This document shows, piece by piece, positions 1-8,877 of a stretch of DNA of 64,000 bases. Each line of letters begins with the position of its first letter. Position 1 is the stretch's first letter. The notes under the pieces are model-generated. The model was not told where the DNA came from. It saw only the letters and a program-made list of their open reading frames with translations, and searched no databases. This stretch comes from an uncultured Pelagibacteraceae bacterium (GTDB lineage Bacteria > Pseudomonadota > Alphaproteobacteria > Pelagibacterales > Pelagibacteraceae), in the NCBI GenBank assembly GCA_902521005.1, contig CABYPZ010000003.1, positions 1 to 64,000 on the forward strand. Direction: 5' to 3'. The position numbers and the translations under genes are program-made.

Positions 1-449
1 GATTTATAATCTATATTATCATTTGGCAATTCATTATAAATCTTTTCATCAACTATTATCTTTTCAATTATAGTGTGGATAATAATTTTTTTATCGTTAT
101 TTTTTTGTGCAAGTTGTCTTGCATCCCGTAATAAAAATTTTATATCATCAAATAAAGAACTTTTTGCATCGAGATTTTTTTTTATAGAGAAGTCAAAAGA
201 TTGAACATCTGGTGCATCAATCATCAAAGTAATATTTTTAATATGTAAATCTAATTCTTTTTCAGAGGATTGAATAATTTTATTTATCAAATTCTTTGAA
301 GTATCTAAATTTAATTTTTCTATATCAAAATTTGATATACATTCTATTTGATTATATAAATTATTTTTAGGAAGTTCATAATCAAACACACCCATTCTTA
401 TTTTGGAGGAACCAAAATCAATATACGTTTGAAAATTGTATTTATTCAT
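1..449 (-). CDS. ftsA: Cell division protein FtsA (N-terminal part, cut by window edge)
   Basis: About 149 N-terminal residues are visible; the rest lies left of the window. FtsA is an actin-like ATPase that tethers FtsZ to the membrane. The first beta strand reads YIDFGSSKI, the phosphate-1 motif of the actin/Hsp70 fold (usually IDIGSSK in FtsA). The start is ATG at 447-449. It overlaps the end of ftsQ by 8 bases, so translation is probably coupled. The position directly after ftsQ fits the standard dcw order. Because the 3' half is missing, the membrane-targeting helix cannot be checked, and whatever follows ftsA (usually ftsZ) is out of view. Confidence 0.88.
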   Translation of the reverse strand, partial: MNKYNFQTYIDFGSSKIRMGVFDYELPKNNLYNQIECISNFDIEKLNLDTSKNLINKIIQSSEKELDLHIKNITLMIDAPDVQSFDFSIKKNLDAKSSLFDDIKFLLRDARQLAQKNNDKKIIIHTIIEKIIVDEKIYNELPNDNIDYK

Positions 450-1125
450 TTGATAATATTACCTGGTTTTTAATTCTTAAATCAATTGTATCACCTTTGA
501 AATTATTGCTATCAATTATTTTTTTTGCTTGTATTAGTGCTTCATCTATATTTTTGTATGGAAGTTTTATTGTAATATTGTTTTTATTTTCAATATCCCA
601 TCTAAAACTTGGATAAAAAAAGAAATTTCTAACATTATTATATTCAAGAGGTGAACTTTTTATTTTATTTTTTAATAGAATAAAATCTTTTGGCTTAAAA
701 TTTCCATAGATTGTTGGAAGATCATTGTGATTTGTAAAAATATCATGATCAATTAATTTTGCATTTGAGCCTATTAAATATTTTTTATTTTGCTTTAATG
801 TAGAGGCTAAAAATGTAGTTTGTTTAAGCGTAAGTACGAGATTATCAGGGTAAAGTTTGGAAACTTTAAAGTTTTCAATGTAATTATAACTGCTTATTTT
901 TTTTGATAATTCCTCTTTGTTTATAGATAAGATCTCTTTATCATTTAAATATTTCAAGTTTTCTTTAATTGATTTGTTTAAATGGTGGTCTAGTCCAATA
1001 ACTTTAATAGCTTCTACATTGCCAAAAATAAAATTTTTATTTTTTATATTTACTGTACTTAAAAACAAAAAGGCAATTATTAAAAATATGAAATTATTTT
1101 TTTTATCGGTTGATTGATGAATCAT
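442..1125 (-). CDS. ftsQ: Cell division protein FtsQ
   Basis: 227 residues, short for FtsQ/DivIB. A short basic N-terminus is followed by one hydrophobic segment at about residues 12-27 and then a periplasmic region. The first part of that region (about 35-105) fits a POTRA domain, containing VEAIKVIGLDH and LYPDNLVLTLKQ; the later part fits the FtsQ beta domain. FtsQ is a bitopic divisome protein that works with FtsL and FtsB. The ATG at 1125 overlaps the end of ddl by 23 bases, and the 3' end overlaps ftsA by 8 bases. Identity rests on topology, POTRA-like sequence and position between ddl and ftsA. Confidence 0.9.
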   Translation of the reverse strand: MIHQSTDKKNNFIFLIIAFLFLSTVNIKNKNFIFGNVEAIKVIGLDHHLNKSIKENLKYLNDKEILSINKEELSKKISSYNYIENFKVSKLYPDNLVLTLKQTTFLASTLKQNKKYLIGSNAKLIDHDIFTNHNDLPTIYGNFKPKDFILLKNKIKSSPLEYNNVRNFFFYPSFRWDIENKNNITIKLPYKNIDEALIQAKKIIDSNNFKGDTIDLRIKNQVILSNE

Positions 1126-2020
1126 TTATGATCCACTTTATCAAATTTTTGAAAGAAATATTATAATATCTTGCTATTTCTGGAACTAATGAAAGGGATG
1201 TCATACCTGGCTGTGTATTTATTTCTAGTAAGTAAAATTTATTCTTATAAAATTTGAAGTCTGATCTGGTTACACCTTTGCATCCAATAGATTTATGTGC
1301 TTTTAAAGCAATAGATAGTACCTCATTTAATAAGTTTTTTTTAATTTTAACTGGAATTATATGTTTAGTTTTTGCATTCGAATTATACTTTGCCTGATAA
1401 TCATAAAACTTTCTTTTTGGCACTAACTCAATAGCTCCAAGCTTTCTTTTACCCATAATTGCCACCTGAATTTCTCTACCACCAATATACTCTTCAATCA
1501 TTATCTCCTTATAGTGGTGAAGTTTATTTAGATTTTTTTTCAAATTTTTATGATTGCATATGTATACTTCAACACTTGACCCTTCGTTAAATGGTTTAAT
1601 GACAAGTGGAAATCCAATTTTTGATTTTAATCTTGATATATATTTTTTATTTATTTTATCCTTATTAAATATAAATTTTTTAAATTTTGGAGTTAAAATG
1701 TTGTTTTTAACAAATATTTTTTTTGAAATCTCTTTATCAATAGCAATAGAAGAGGCAAGAACTCCAGAGTGAGTATACTTGATTTTCTCAGACTCTAAAA
1801 TACTTTGAATATAGCCATCCTCGCCATATCTGCCATGCAAAGCATTAAATACAAAATCTGGTTTAAACTTCCTTAAAGTTGCAACAAGATTTCCGTCTGG
1901 TTCAGATATCTTGGTTATATAAATATTTTTAATTTCTTTAAAAACAGCTTTAGCAGTTTTTAAGCTTATTTCTCTTTCGCGAGAAAATCCACCTCCTAGA
2001 ATCAATAATTTTTTTTTCAT
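1103..2020 (-). CDS. ddl: D-alanine--D-alanine ligase
   Basis: 305 residues, the normal length of a DdlB-type enzyme. It joins two D-alanines using ATP to make the dipeptide added by MurF. Visible ATP-grasp features are the N-terminal LGGGFSREREISL, the KPFNEGSSV substrate loop, EEYIGGREIQVA and the metal-binding LLEINTQPGMT near the C-terminus. The gene follows murB directly (murB ends at 2021, ddl starts at 2020) and overlaps ftsQ. It is part of the minus-strand cell-wall operon and is cytoplasmic. Confidence 0.96.
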   Translation of the reverse strand: MKKKLLILGGGFSREREISLKTAKAVFKEIKNIYITKISEPDGNLVATLRKFKPDFVFNALHGRYGEDGYIQSILESEKIKYTHSGVLASSIAIDKEISKKIFVKNNILTPKFKKFIFNKDKINKKYISRLKSKIGFPLVIKPFNEGSSVEVYICNHKNLKKNLNKLHHYKEIMIEEYIGGREIQVAIMGKRKLGAIELVPKRKFYDYQAKYNSNAKTKHIIPVKIKKNLLNEVLSIALKAHKSIGCKGVTRSDFKFYKNKFYLLEINTQPGMTSLSLVPEIARYYNISFKNLIKWIINDSSINR

Positions 2021-2929
2021 TTAATCTACAATTATAATTTCTAAATCAATTTTAACTCCAGTTTTGTCTTTAACGCTTTCGCTAATAAAATCGATTAATT
2101 TTTTCATATCGCTATATGTTGCATGACCTTTGTTTATTAAAAAATTTGAGTGTTTAGGTGAAATAGTTGCGTCTCCAAATGTTAAATCTGGTGGGACGGA
2201 TTGCTTAATTAATTCCCAAACTTTTAACCCTTTTTTTTGTTCAGGATTTTTAAATGTGCTTCCACCAGTTTTTACTTGAGTAGGTTGGGACATTTCTTTT
2301 TTATTTTTTAAATAAGATATTTCTTCCTCAATTTTTTTTTTTTCTTTATATTCTCCTTTAAAGGATGCACTTAAAAATATTAAATCTTTGGGTAAATCAC
2401 ATTTTCTATAACTAAATTTTATATTATTATATGGAATAGTTCTGACTTTTCCTATTTTATCAAGAACCTGAACTGAAATTAAAATATCTTTTATTTCTTT
2501 CCCAAAACAACCTGAGTTCATTCTAATAGCTCCACCAATGGTTCCAGGAATGCAAGATAAAAATTCTAAACCTCCAATATTATTATTCATAGCAAAATCA
2601 GAAATAGTTCTATCAAGAACTCCACTACCAGCTACAATGGTATTTTCATTTAAAATTGAAATATTTGAAAAATTTTTAGTTAATTTAATTACAACACCTT
2701 CATAACCTTCATCTTTAAAAAGTATATTAGAACCAGCGCCCAATATAAATATCTTTCCCCTTTTTCTATAAAAATTTAAAAACGATATTAAATCCTGTAG
2801 ATTCATAGGTTTAAAAAAAATTTTAGCAGTTCCTCCGATGTTAAACCAATTTAATTTACTAAGATTATAATCAAAATAAATTTTTCCCTTAAATTTTTCT
2901 AAGTTTTTTTTAAAGTCTTCAATGTTCAT
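2021..2929 (-). CDS. murB: UDP-N-acetylenolpyruvoylglucosamine reductase
   Basis: 302 residues. MurB is an FAD enzyme that reduces UDP-GlcNAc-enolpyruvate to UDP-MurNAc with NADPH. Seen here: FAD-binding GAGSN (64-68), IPGTIGGA (about 127-134) and the GGSTFKNP motif with the catalytic serine at about 224. The short form resembles type II MurB (as in Gram-positives and alphaproteobacteria). It overlaps the end of murC by 4 bases (ATGA), a typical coupled pair, and precedes ddl without a gap. Confidence 0.96.
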   Translation of the reverse strand: MNIEDFKKNLEKFKGKIYFDYNLSKLNWFNIGGTAKIFFKPMNLQDLISFLNFYRKRGKIFILGAGSNILFKDEGYEGVVIKLTKNFSNISILNENTIVAGSGVLDRTISDFAMNNNIGGLEFLSCIPGTIGGAIRMNSGCFGKEIKDILISVQVLDKIGKVRTIPYNNIKFSYRKCDLPKDLIFLSASFKGEYKEKKKIEEEISYLKNKKEMSQPTQVKTGGSTFKNPEQKKGLKVWELIKQSVPPDLTFGDATISPKHSNFLINKGHATYSDMKKLIDFISESVKDKTGVKIDLEIIIVD

Positions 2930-4323
2930 TTTAATTTTGATTGTAAATTTCTTATCCAGTTAGATATCGATCCTGCGCCCATTCCTATAACAATTTTATT
3001 TCCATAAATATTTTGTCTTACAAAATTAAATAAATCATTTTCGGTTTTGATCATTATTAATTTGACCTTGGAATTACTTGCTAATCTTTTGGCAAAAGTT
3101 AAATAACTAAAACCTAAATTTATATTTTCTCCTGCTTTGAAAATCGGACACAAAACTACTGTATCTGCTTTGGTAAAACATTCGGTAAATTCTTTACTTA
3201 AATTTTTTAATCTAGAGATTCTATGAGGTTGAAAAATACAAACAATTTCGCTTTCTTTGTATACATCTCTAACTCCATTCAGAACTTGACTAATTTCTGT
3301 TGGATGATGAGCATAATCGTCATAAAATGGAATATTTCTAAAATTAAATATTTTAGTGAATCTTCTTTGAACTCCTTTAAAATTTATTAAACTTTTTTTA
3401 ATAATATCATTAGGTATACCAACAGATGTTGCTACTGCTATTGCTGCTGTTGTATTTCTAATATTATGTATTCCAATTATAGGAACTTTTATTTTTCTGA
3501 TAAATCTTGTTTTTGTTCCAATTATTTTAATTTTTAAATCAAATATAGAAAATTCTTTTTGCTTAATTATATTTATAATTTGAAAATTAGAATTTTTATC
3601 TAATCCATATGTATTTAAATTAACATTTTTAACTTTTTCCAAAATTTCTTTATTATGCATATCATCTAAACAAATAAACGATTTTCCAAATGAAGGTGTT
3701 TTTTCTATAAAATTTATAAATTTTTTTTTTAGATTATTTATAGATTTATAAAAATCTAAATGTTCCTTATCTATATTTGTTACAATAGAATATGTTGGTG
3801 GAATTTTAAGAAAGCTTCCATCTGACTCATCAGACTCTAATATACACCAATTACTTTTTCCAAGTTTTGCTGAATTTCCAAAAGAATTTAATACACCACC
3901 ATTTATAATTGTTGGATCGATTTTTGCTTTAGAAAAAATATTAGAAATTAAAGATGTAGTTGTTGTTTTTCCATGTGAACCTGCAACCACTATATTTTTC
4001 ATTAAAGAAACAACATGACCCAGCATATCTCCTCTAGAGTATATGGGAATTTTTTTTCGCTTAGCATGTTCAAATTCTGAATTATTTTTTTTTATTGCGG
4101 AAGATTTTACTAAAACAGTTGTTTTATTAAGGTTTGAAATTTTATGTCCTTCAAAAACTTTAATTTTATTTTTTTTTAATCTTTCTATATTTTTATTTAT
4201 GGAAATATCACTACCCTGGACTTTAAAACCTAGTTCCTTCATTATTAAGGCTAATCCACTCATTCCAATACCACCGATGCCTATAAAGTGTATTAGCTCA
4301 GTTTTTCCTAATTTAATTTTCAT
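2926..4323 (-). CDS. murC: UDP-N-acetylmuramate--L-alanine ligase
   Basis: 465 residues, normal for MurC. It adds L-alanine to UDP-MurNAc with ATP. Visible are the N-terminal Rossmann-type FIGIGGIGMSG (13-23), the ATP P-loop AGSHGKTTT (114-122), ESDESDGS and the DDYAHHPTE motif typical of MurC. The start overlaps the 3' end of murG by 11 bases and the end overlaps murB by 4 bases. The product is cytoplasmic and part of the dcw operon. Confidence 0.97.
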   Translation of the reverse strand: MKIKLGKTELIHFIGIGGIGMSGLALIMKELGFKVQGSDISINKNIERLKKNKIKVFEGHKISNLNKTTVLVKSSAIKKNNSEFEHAKRKKIPIYSRGDMLGHVVSLMKNIVVAGSHGKTTTTSLISNIFSKAKIDPTIINGGVLNSFGNSAKLGKSNWCILESDESDGSFLKIPPTYSIVTNIDKEHLDFYKSINNLKKKFINFIEKTPSFGKSFICLDDMHNKEILEKVKNVNLNTYGLDKNSNFQIINIIKQKEFSIFDLKIKIIGTKTRFIRKIKVPIIGIHNIRNTTAAIAVATSVGIPNDIIKKSLINFKGVQRRFTKIFNFRNIPFYDDYAHHPTEISQVLNGVRDVYKESEIVCIFQPHRISRLKNLSKEFTECFTKADTVVLCPIFKAGENINLGFSYLTFAKRLASNSKVKLIMIKTENDLFNFVRQNIYGNKIVIGMGAGSISNWIRNLQSKLK

Positions 4324-5389
4324 TTATTAAGTTAATTAATTTTTGATTAACATTATTCCACGTATTTTGGTAAGAAAATTTACTCATATTTTCTTTTTTT
4401 AATAATATCTCCTTTTTATTATTCAAAAGGCTATTTATAAATTTTTCAATTTCATCACTTTCGAATTCATTTTGATTAATTAACCAACATAAATTTTTAT
4501 CTTCAAAATGTTTGGCATTAAAATATTGATGGTTATCCTTAGATTTTGGAAAAGGTACAGCGATAAATGGGATTCTGAGAGCTACCAATTCACTTAAGGT
4601 TGAAGCTCCGGACCTTGTAATTGCAAGATCTATATTATCAAATTTGTCATAAATTTCACTGTCGAATTCAAATAAAAAATTATCAATATTATTTTGATCA
4701 TAATTATTTTTTATTTCAGCAAAATTTTTTTGATCAGCTACTTGATGTATTGCAAAAATTCTTATTTTTTTATTTATACCAATAATTAAATTACTAATTT
4801 TTTTGTCAAAAAATTTAGCTCCTTGGCTGCCTCCAATTATCAATATTTTAAATTTATCATACTCTTTTTTTTGATTATTATTAATTTTTGAATATATTTT
4901 TTTTCTAAGCAATGAATTAATTAGATATATTTTATCTTTAAAAATTTCTGGAAAATTTTTTAAGTCAGTTGAGTAACAAATTATTTTACAGGCATATTTT
5001 AAGAATAACTTATTAGAATTTCCTAAAACCATGTTTGGTTCAAATAAAATTATTTTTATATTCATAATTTTAGCTGCTAAACACAATGGGAGAGACATAT
5101 ATCCTCCTGTACTTATGAGTAAATCTATTTTGAATTTTTTAAGAAAAAACAATGATGAAAATATTGTAAAAATTAATAAAATTAAATTTATTGGTAACAT
5201 AAATTTATTCTTTAAAATTTGAGGAGTATCTATAATATTGCAGGGATATTTATCAGTATTTATAAATTTTAAACCTCTTTTGTCTGAAGTAATATAGGTT
5301 TCAAAGCTGTCTTTATAATGATTATACAAAGTTAGAGCTGGCATAACATGACCGCCTGTTCCTCCAGTACTAATTAAAATTTTTTTCAT
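4313..5389 (-). CDS. murG: UDP-GlcNAc--undecaprenyl-PP-MurNAc-pentapeptide transferase
   Basis: 358 residues from the ATG at 5389. An in-frame TTG at 5395 would add two residues but overlaps the ftsW stop; the ATG lies 2 bases after that stop and is preferred. MurG converts lipid I to lipid II on the inner face of the membrane. Seen are the glycine-rich STGGTGGHVMPAL loop near the N-terminus, a second donor-side loop IIGGSQGA, and the UDP-GlcNAc-binding region ITRSGASTLSEL. The gene lies between ftsW and murC and overlaps murC by 11 bases. Confidence 0.96.
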   Translation of the reverse strand: MKKILISTGGTGGHVMPALTLYNHYKDSFETYITSDKRGLKFINTDKYPCNIIDTPQILKNKFMLPINLILLIFTIFSSLFFLKKFKIDLLISTGGYMSLPLCLAAKIMNIKIILFEPNMVLGNSNKLFLKYACKIICYSTDLKNFPEIFKDKIYLINSLLRKKIYSKINNNQKKEYDKFKILIIGGSQGAKFFDKKISNLIIGINKKIRIFAIHQVADQKNFAEIKNNYDQNNIDNFLFEFDSEIYDKFDNIDLAITRSGASTLSELVALRIPFIAVPFPKSKDNHQYFNAKHFEDKNLCWLINQNEFESDEIEKFINSLLNNKKEILLKKENMSKFSYQNTWNNVNQKLINLINEN

Positions 5390-5391
5390 TA

Positions 5392-6504
5392 TCAATTTAA
5401 TTTTCTTTTAGTAAAATTTAATATTATACCTGCTAATATAGATGTACTTATAATCGATGACCCTCCGTAACTTAAAAATGGCAAAGTCATTCCAGTTGTT
5501 GGTAAAATTCTTAAGTTAACTCCAATATGAATAAATGTTTGGGCTAAAATTAATGTTACTGCTCCAACTAATATAAGTTTAGTAATATTATCTTTTTCAT
5601 AATAAACTTTTTGTATAACTTTATAAGAAAAAATTAAAAATAAAATCATAATAATAATGACTATAATGATTCCAAATTCTTCTGCGATTACAGATATAAT
5701 ATAATCGGTATGAGCTTCTGGTATTCTAGAATTTAATTTACCCTCACCAATACCCATTCCAAAAAAACCTCCATTTGAAATAGCTTCTGATGCTCTCTCT
5801 GACTGATAATTATTACCACTATTTGGATCCAAAAATGATGAAAGTCTAATTCTTATATATTCAAACTTAGGTAAAAATACTATGAGATAAGTCAAAATTG
5901 AAAAAATTACCATAAAAAAAGAAAAGAAAAATATTAAATTAATTCCTGAAACAAATACCAAGGACAGCCATGTTAAAATTATTAATAAAGTTTGACCAAT
6001 ATCTGGTTGAGAAATTAAAAATAAAATGATCGGTATAACAATGCCAAGGCTTAAAAGGTATTTTATATACAAATTATTTCTATCTTTTAAGGTCAAAATT
6101 AAAGAAACCATTATTATAAAAAAAGGCTTTACTAACTCTATTGGTTGAAATCTAGGAAAAAAAGGTAGATCCAACCATCTTGCAGATCCTTTAACCTCGA
6201 TACCAATAAAAGGAATTAAAGCTAAAGTGACAAAAGATACTAAAAAAAGTATTTTAGACACATTTAAAAGTTTCTTTTGGTCAATAAATGAAAAAGATAT
6301 TAGTAGAGATATTCCTAAAAAAATAAAAAATAAATGCTTTATAAAAAAATAATAAGTGTTGGTGTTTAGTTTGTCAGAAGCAATTATTGAAGTTGATACT
6401 AAAGAAAAAAATAATCCAAGTAAAAAAAGTAAAAAAATTATGAAAAATATGAATTTATCTATATTTTTCCACCATTCATAATAATAACTAAATATTTTTT
6501 CCAT
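5392..6504 (-). CDS. ftsW: Peptidoglycan glycosyltransferase FtsW (SEDS family)
   Basis: 370 residues, almost entirely hydrophobic with about ten predicted membrane segments. FtsW is the divisome glycan polymerase that works with FtsI. SEDS signatures are visible: QPIELVKPFFI, GEGKLNSRIPEAHTDYI in the large periplasmic loop, and the C-terminal LPTTGMTLPFLSYGGSS. The position between murD and murG supports FtsW over its paralogue RodA. It starts 7 bases after murD. Confidence 0.95.
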   Translation of the reverse strand: MEKIFSYYYEWWKNIDKFIFFIIFLLFLLGLFFSLVSTSIIASDKLNTNTYYFFIKHLFFIFLGISLLISFSFIDQKKLLNVSKILFLVSFVTLALIPFIGIEVKGSARWLDLPFFPRFQPIELVKPFFIIMVSLILTLKDRNNLYIKYLLSLGIVIPIILFLISQPDIGQTLLIILTWLSLVFVSGINLIFFFSFFMVIFSILTYLIVFLPKFEYIRIRLSSFLDPNSGNNYQSERASEAISNGGFFGMGIGEGKLNSRIPEAHTDYIISVIAEEFGIIIVIIIMILFLIFSYKVIQKVYYEKDNITKLILVGAVTLILAQTFIHIGVNLRILPTTGMTLPFLSYGGSSIISTSILAGIILNFTKRKLN

Positions 6505-6511
6505 ATATAAT

Positions 6512-7792
6512 TTACTTCAATAATTTATTTTTTACTAAATAATTAAAAAATTTTCCTCTTTCCTCAAAATTTAAAAATTGATCAAAAGAAGCTGCTGATG
6601 GACTAAATATAATATTAACTTTTTTTAGTTTCTTGATATCTTTTTTTAGCTTCATTATTACTTGATTAAGGGTATTAAATATTTGAAATTTGATCTTTCC
6701 TTTCAAATTATTTATAAAAAATTTTTTATCTTTGCCATAAATATAACAATTAATATTTTTAAAATATGTTTTTGATAATTCAAATTTATCGTTTTTTTTA
6801 GGAAGGCCACCCATAATCCAAAAAATATTTTTATATGATTTTAATAAGTTGATACTTGATGAAAAACTTGTAGATTTAGAGTCATTAATGATAGTCAAAT
6901 TTTTACTTTTTTTAATAATTTGCTGTCTATAACTTAATCCTTTAAAAGAATTTATAGATTTATATATAAATTTATTTTTTAGTTTAAGTTGTTTACTTAA
7001 TTCAAATATAAAAGATAAATTTTGTATGTTATTAAAGTTATAAAAGTAGGGATTATAAATATTTTTTTTAATTTTTTTAAAATTCAATATTTTTACTTTT
7101 GTTAATTTAGATTTAAAATTTCTGCGAGAAACTTCTTTTTTGAGATGTTTGTTATTTATATCAATATAACTGTATGAGTTCTTATCTTGATTGGTAATTA
7201 ATTTAAATTTTGCACGTGTATAGTTTTTTATATTTCCATGTCTTTCCAGATGATCAGGAGCAATATTTAAAATAATTGCATAATCAGTCTTAAAATATTG
7301 ACTATACTCTATTTGATAAGAAGATGCTTCAATAACAAATATGGTACTTGGTGAGGCTGTATTTATTGAAAGCATTGGTTTGCCTATATTTCCAATAAGT
7401 TTGGCTTTTTTTTTATGAGCAATAAGTATCTTAAACAATAATAATGCTGTTGTAGATTTACCATTGGTGCCTGTTATAGTTATTTTAAGATTTTCAGGAT
7501 ATGCGTTATAAAATATATCTAAATCAGTGACTATTTTGTTACTATGGGTTTTAAGAAAATTTTTAAGTTTACATTTTCTTATGTTAATTCCAGGACTTAA
7601 TAAAATGAAATCAAACGATAAATTTTTAATATTTCCTAATGTGATAAAGGGAAGGTTCTTTAGTTTTTTAAAATCATCATAAATGAAAACTTCATTTTTT
7701 TTTTTTAAATAATTAAAAGAAGTTCTGCCACTTTTTCCATATCCATAAATTAAAATTTTTTTATTTTTAAATTTATTTTTTAATTCATGCAT
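6512..7792 (-). CDS. murD: UDP-N-acetylmuramoylalanine--D-glutamate ligase
   Basis: 426 residues. MurD adds D-glutamate to UDP-MurNAc-L-Ala. N-terminal YGYGKSGR (16-23) is the UDP-binding Rossmann loop, ITGTNGKST (106-114) the ATP P-loop, and NDSKSTS a conserved C-domain motif. The protein is very lysine-rich, as are its neighbours, which reflects AT-biased codon use. It overlaps the mraY stop by one base and lies in the standard mraY-murD-ftsW order. Confidence 0.95.
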   Translation of the reverse strand: MHELKNKFKNKKILIYGYGKSGRTSFNYLKKKNEVFIYDDFKKLKNLPFITLGNIKNLSFDFILLSPGINIRKCKLKNFLKTHSNKIVTDLDIFYNAYPENLKITITGTNGKSTTALLLFKILIAHKKKAKLIGNIGKPMLSINTASPSTIFVIEASSYQIEYSQYFKTDYAIILNIAPDHLERHGNIKNYTRAKFKLITNQDKNSYSYIDINNKHLKKEVSRRNFKSKLTKVKILNFKKIKKNIYNPYFYNFNNIQNLSFIFELSKQLKLKNKFIYKSINSFKGLSYRQQIIKKSKNLTIINDSKSTSFSSSINLLKSYKNIFWIMGGLPKKNDKFELSKTYFKNINCYIYGKDKKFFINNLKGKIKFQIFNTLNQVIMKLKKDIKKLKKVNIIFSPSAASFDQFLNFEERGKFFNYLVKNKLLK

Positions 7793-8877
7793 TATCTTAA
7801 TTTAAGTGTAGCAAGACCTATCATGGCTAAAATTAATGAAATTATCCAAAACCTTACAACAACAGTCGACTCGGGCCATCCTTTTTTTTCAAAATGATGA
7901 TGTATAGGCGCCATCTTAAATATTCTTTTTCCTGTAAGTTTAAATGATACAACTTGAACAATAACTGATACTGCTTCTAAAACAAAAAGTCCCCCAGTTA
8001 TTGCTAGCACAATTTCATGTTTCGTAATTATTCCTACCGCTCCTAAAGAACCCCCGAGAGCGAGAGAGCCTGTATCACCCATAAATATTTTAGCTGGAGG
8101 AGCGTTAAACCATAGAAAGCCTATACATGCTCCAATTATTGAACCACAAAAAACTGATGCCTCACCTACGCCCTCTAAATATGGAATATGTAGATAATTT
8201 GAAAATACCACATTGCCTGTTACGTAACTTATAAACGCAAAACAACCAGCTACAAGTATAATTGGAACAGTTGCGAGTCCATCTAAACCATCAGTTAAAT
8301 TTACCGCATTGGATGATCCAACAATTATAAAAATATAAAAAGGTACAAAAAACCAGCCTAAATTAATTATTAAATTTTTAAAAAAAGGAAAATATAAATT
8401 TTTGATCTCAGGTGAGTTTACGTAATATGTTAAAATAAATATTCCGATTAAGGCGATAATAATCTGTGATATTATTTTAAATTTAAATGATATTCCTGCT
8501 GAATTTTCACTTTTAATTTTTTTATAATCATCATATGCGCCTAAAATGCCTAAGCTTCCAACAATAAAAATTAAAAACCAATTATAAGAATTATTTAAAT
8601 CTCCCCAAAGTAAAGTGCCAGAAAAAATACCAATTAAAATCATTACCCCACCCATCGTTGGAGTACCTATTTTTTTAATTATATGATCAGTTGGCCCATC
8701 TGATCTTATTGGGTTATGGATTTTTTTGCTTGAAAAAAATTTTATTATTAATGGTCCAATTAAGAAAACTACAACCATAGAAGTAAACATGGAAAGTCCA
8801 GTCCTTACTGTAAGGTATTTGAAAACATTAAATAAAGAGTATGTTTCAGTTAAATATGAAAATAAACTATATAGCAT
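7792..8877 (-). CDS. mraY: Phospho-N-acetylmuramoyl-pentapeptide transferase
   Basis: 361 residues from the ATG at 8877, matching the usual length of about 360. A further upstream ATG at 8907 would add ten residues but lies deep in murF, so the shorter form is chosen. MraY makes lipid I from UDP-MurNAc-pentapeptide and undecaprenyl phosphate. Family motifs are GAYDDYKK, NLTDGLDGLA, GDTGSLALGG and HHHFEKKGWPE, set among about ten membrane segments. The start overlaps the fused murEF gene by 11 bases. Confidence 0.97.
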   Translation of the reverse strand: MLYSLFSYLTETYSLFNVFKYLTVRTGLSMFTSMVVVFLIGPLIIKFFSSKKIHNPIRSDGPTDHIIKKIGTPTMGGVMILIGIFSGTLLWGDLNNSYNWFLIFIVGSLGILGAYDDYKKIKSENSAGISFKFKIISQIIIALIGIFILTYYVNSPEIKNLYFPFFKNLIINLGWFFVPFYIFIIVGSSNAVNLTDGLDGLATVPIILVAGCFAFISYVTGNVVFSNYLHIPYLEGVGEASVFCGSIIGACIGFLWFNAPPAKIFMGDTGSLALGGSLGAVGIITKHEIVLAITGGLFVLEAVSVIVQVVSFKLTGKRIFKMAPIHHHFEKKGWPESTVVVRFWIISLILAMIGLATLKLR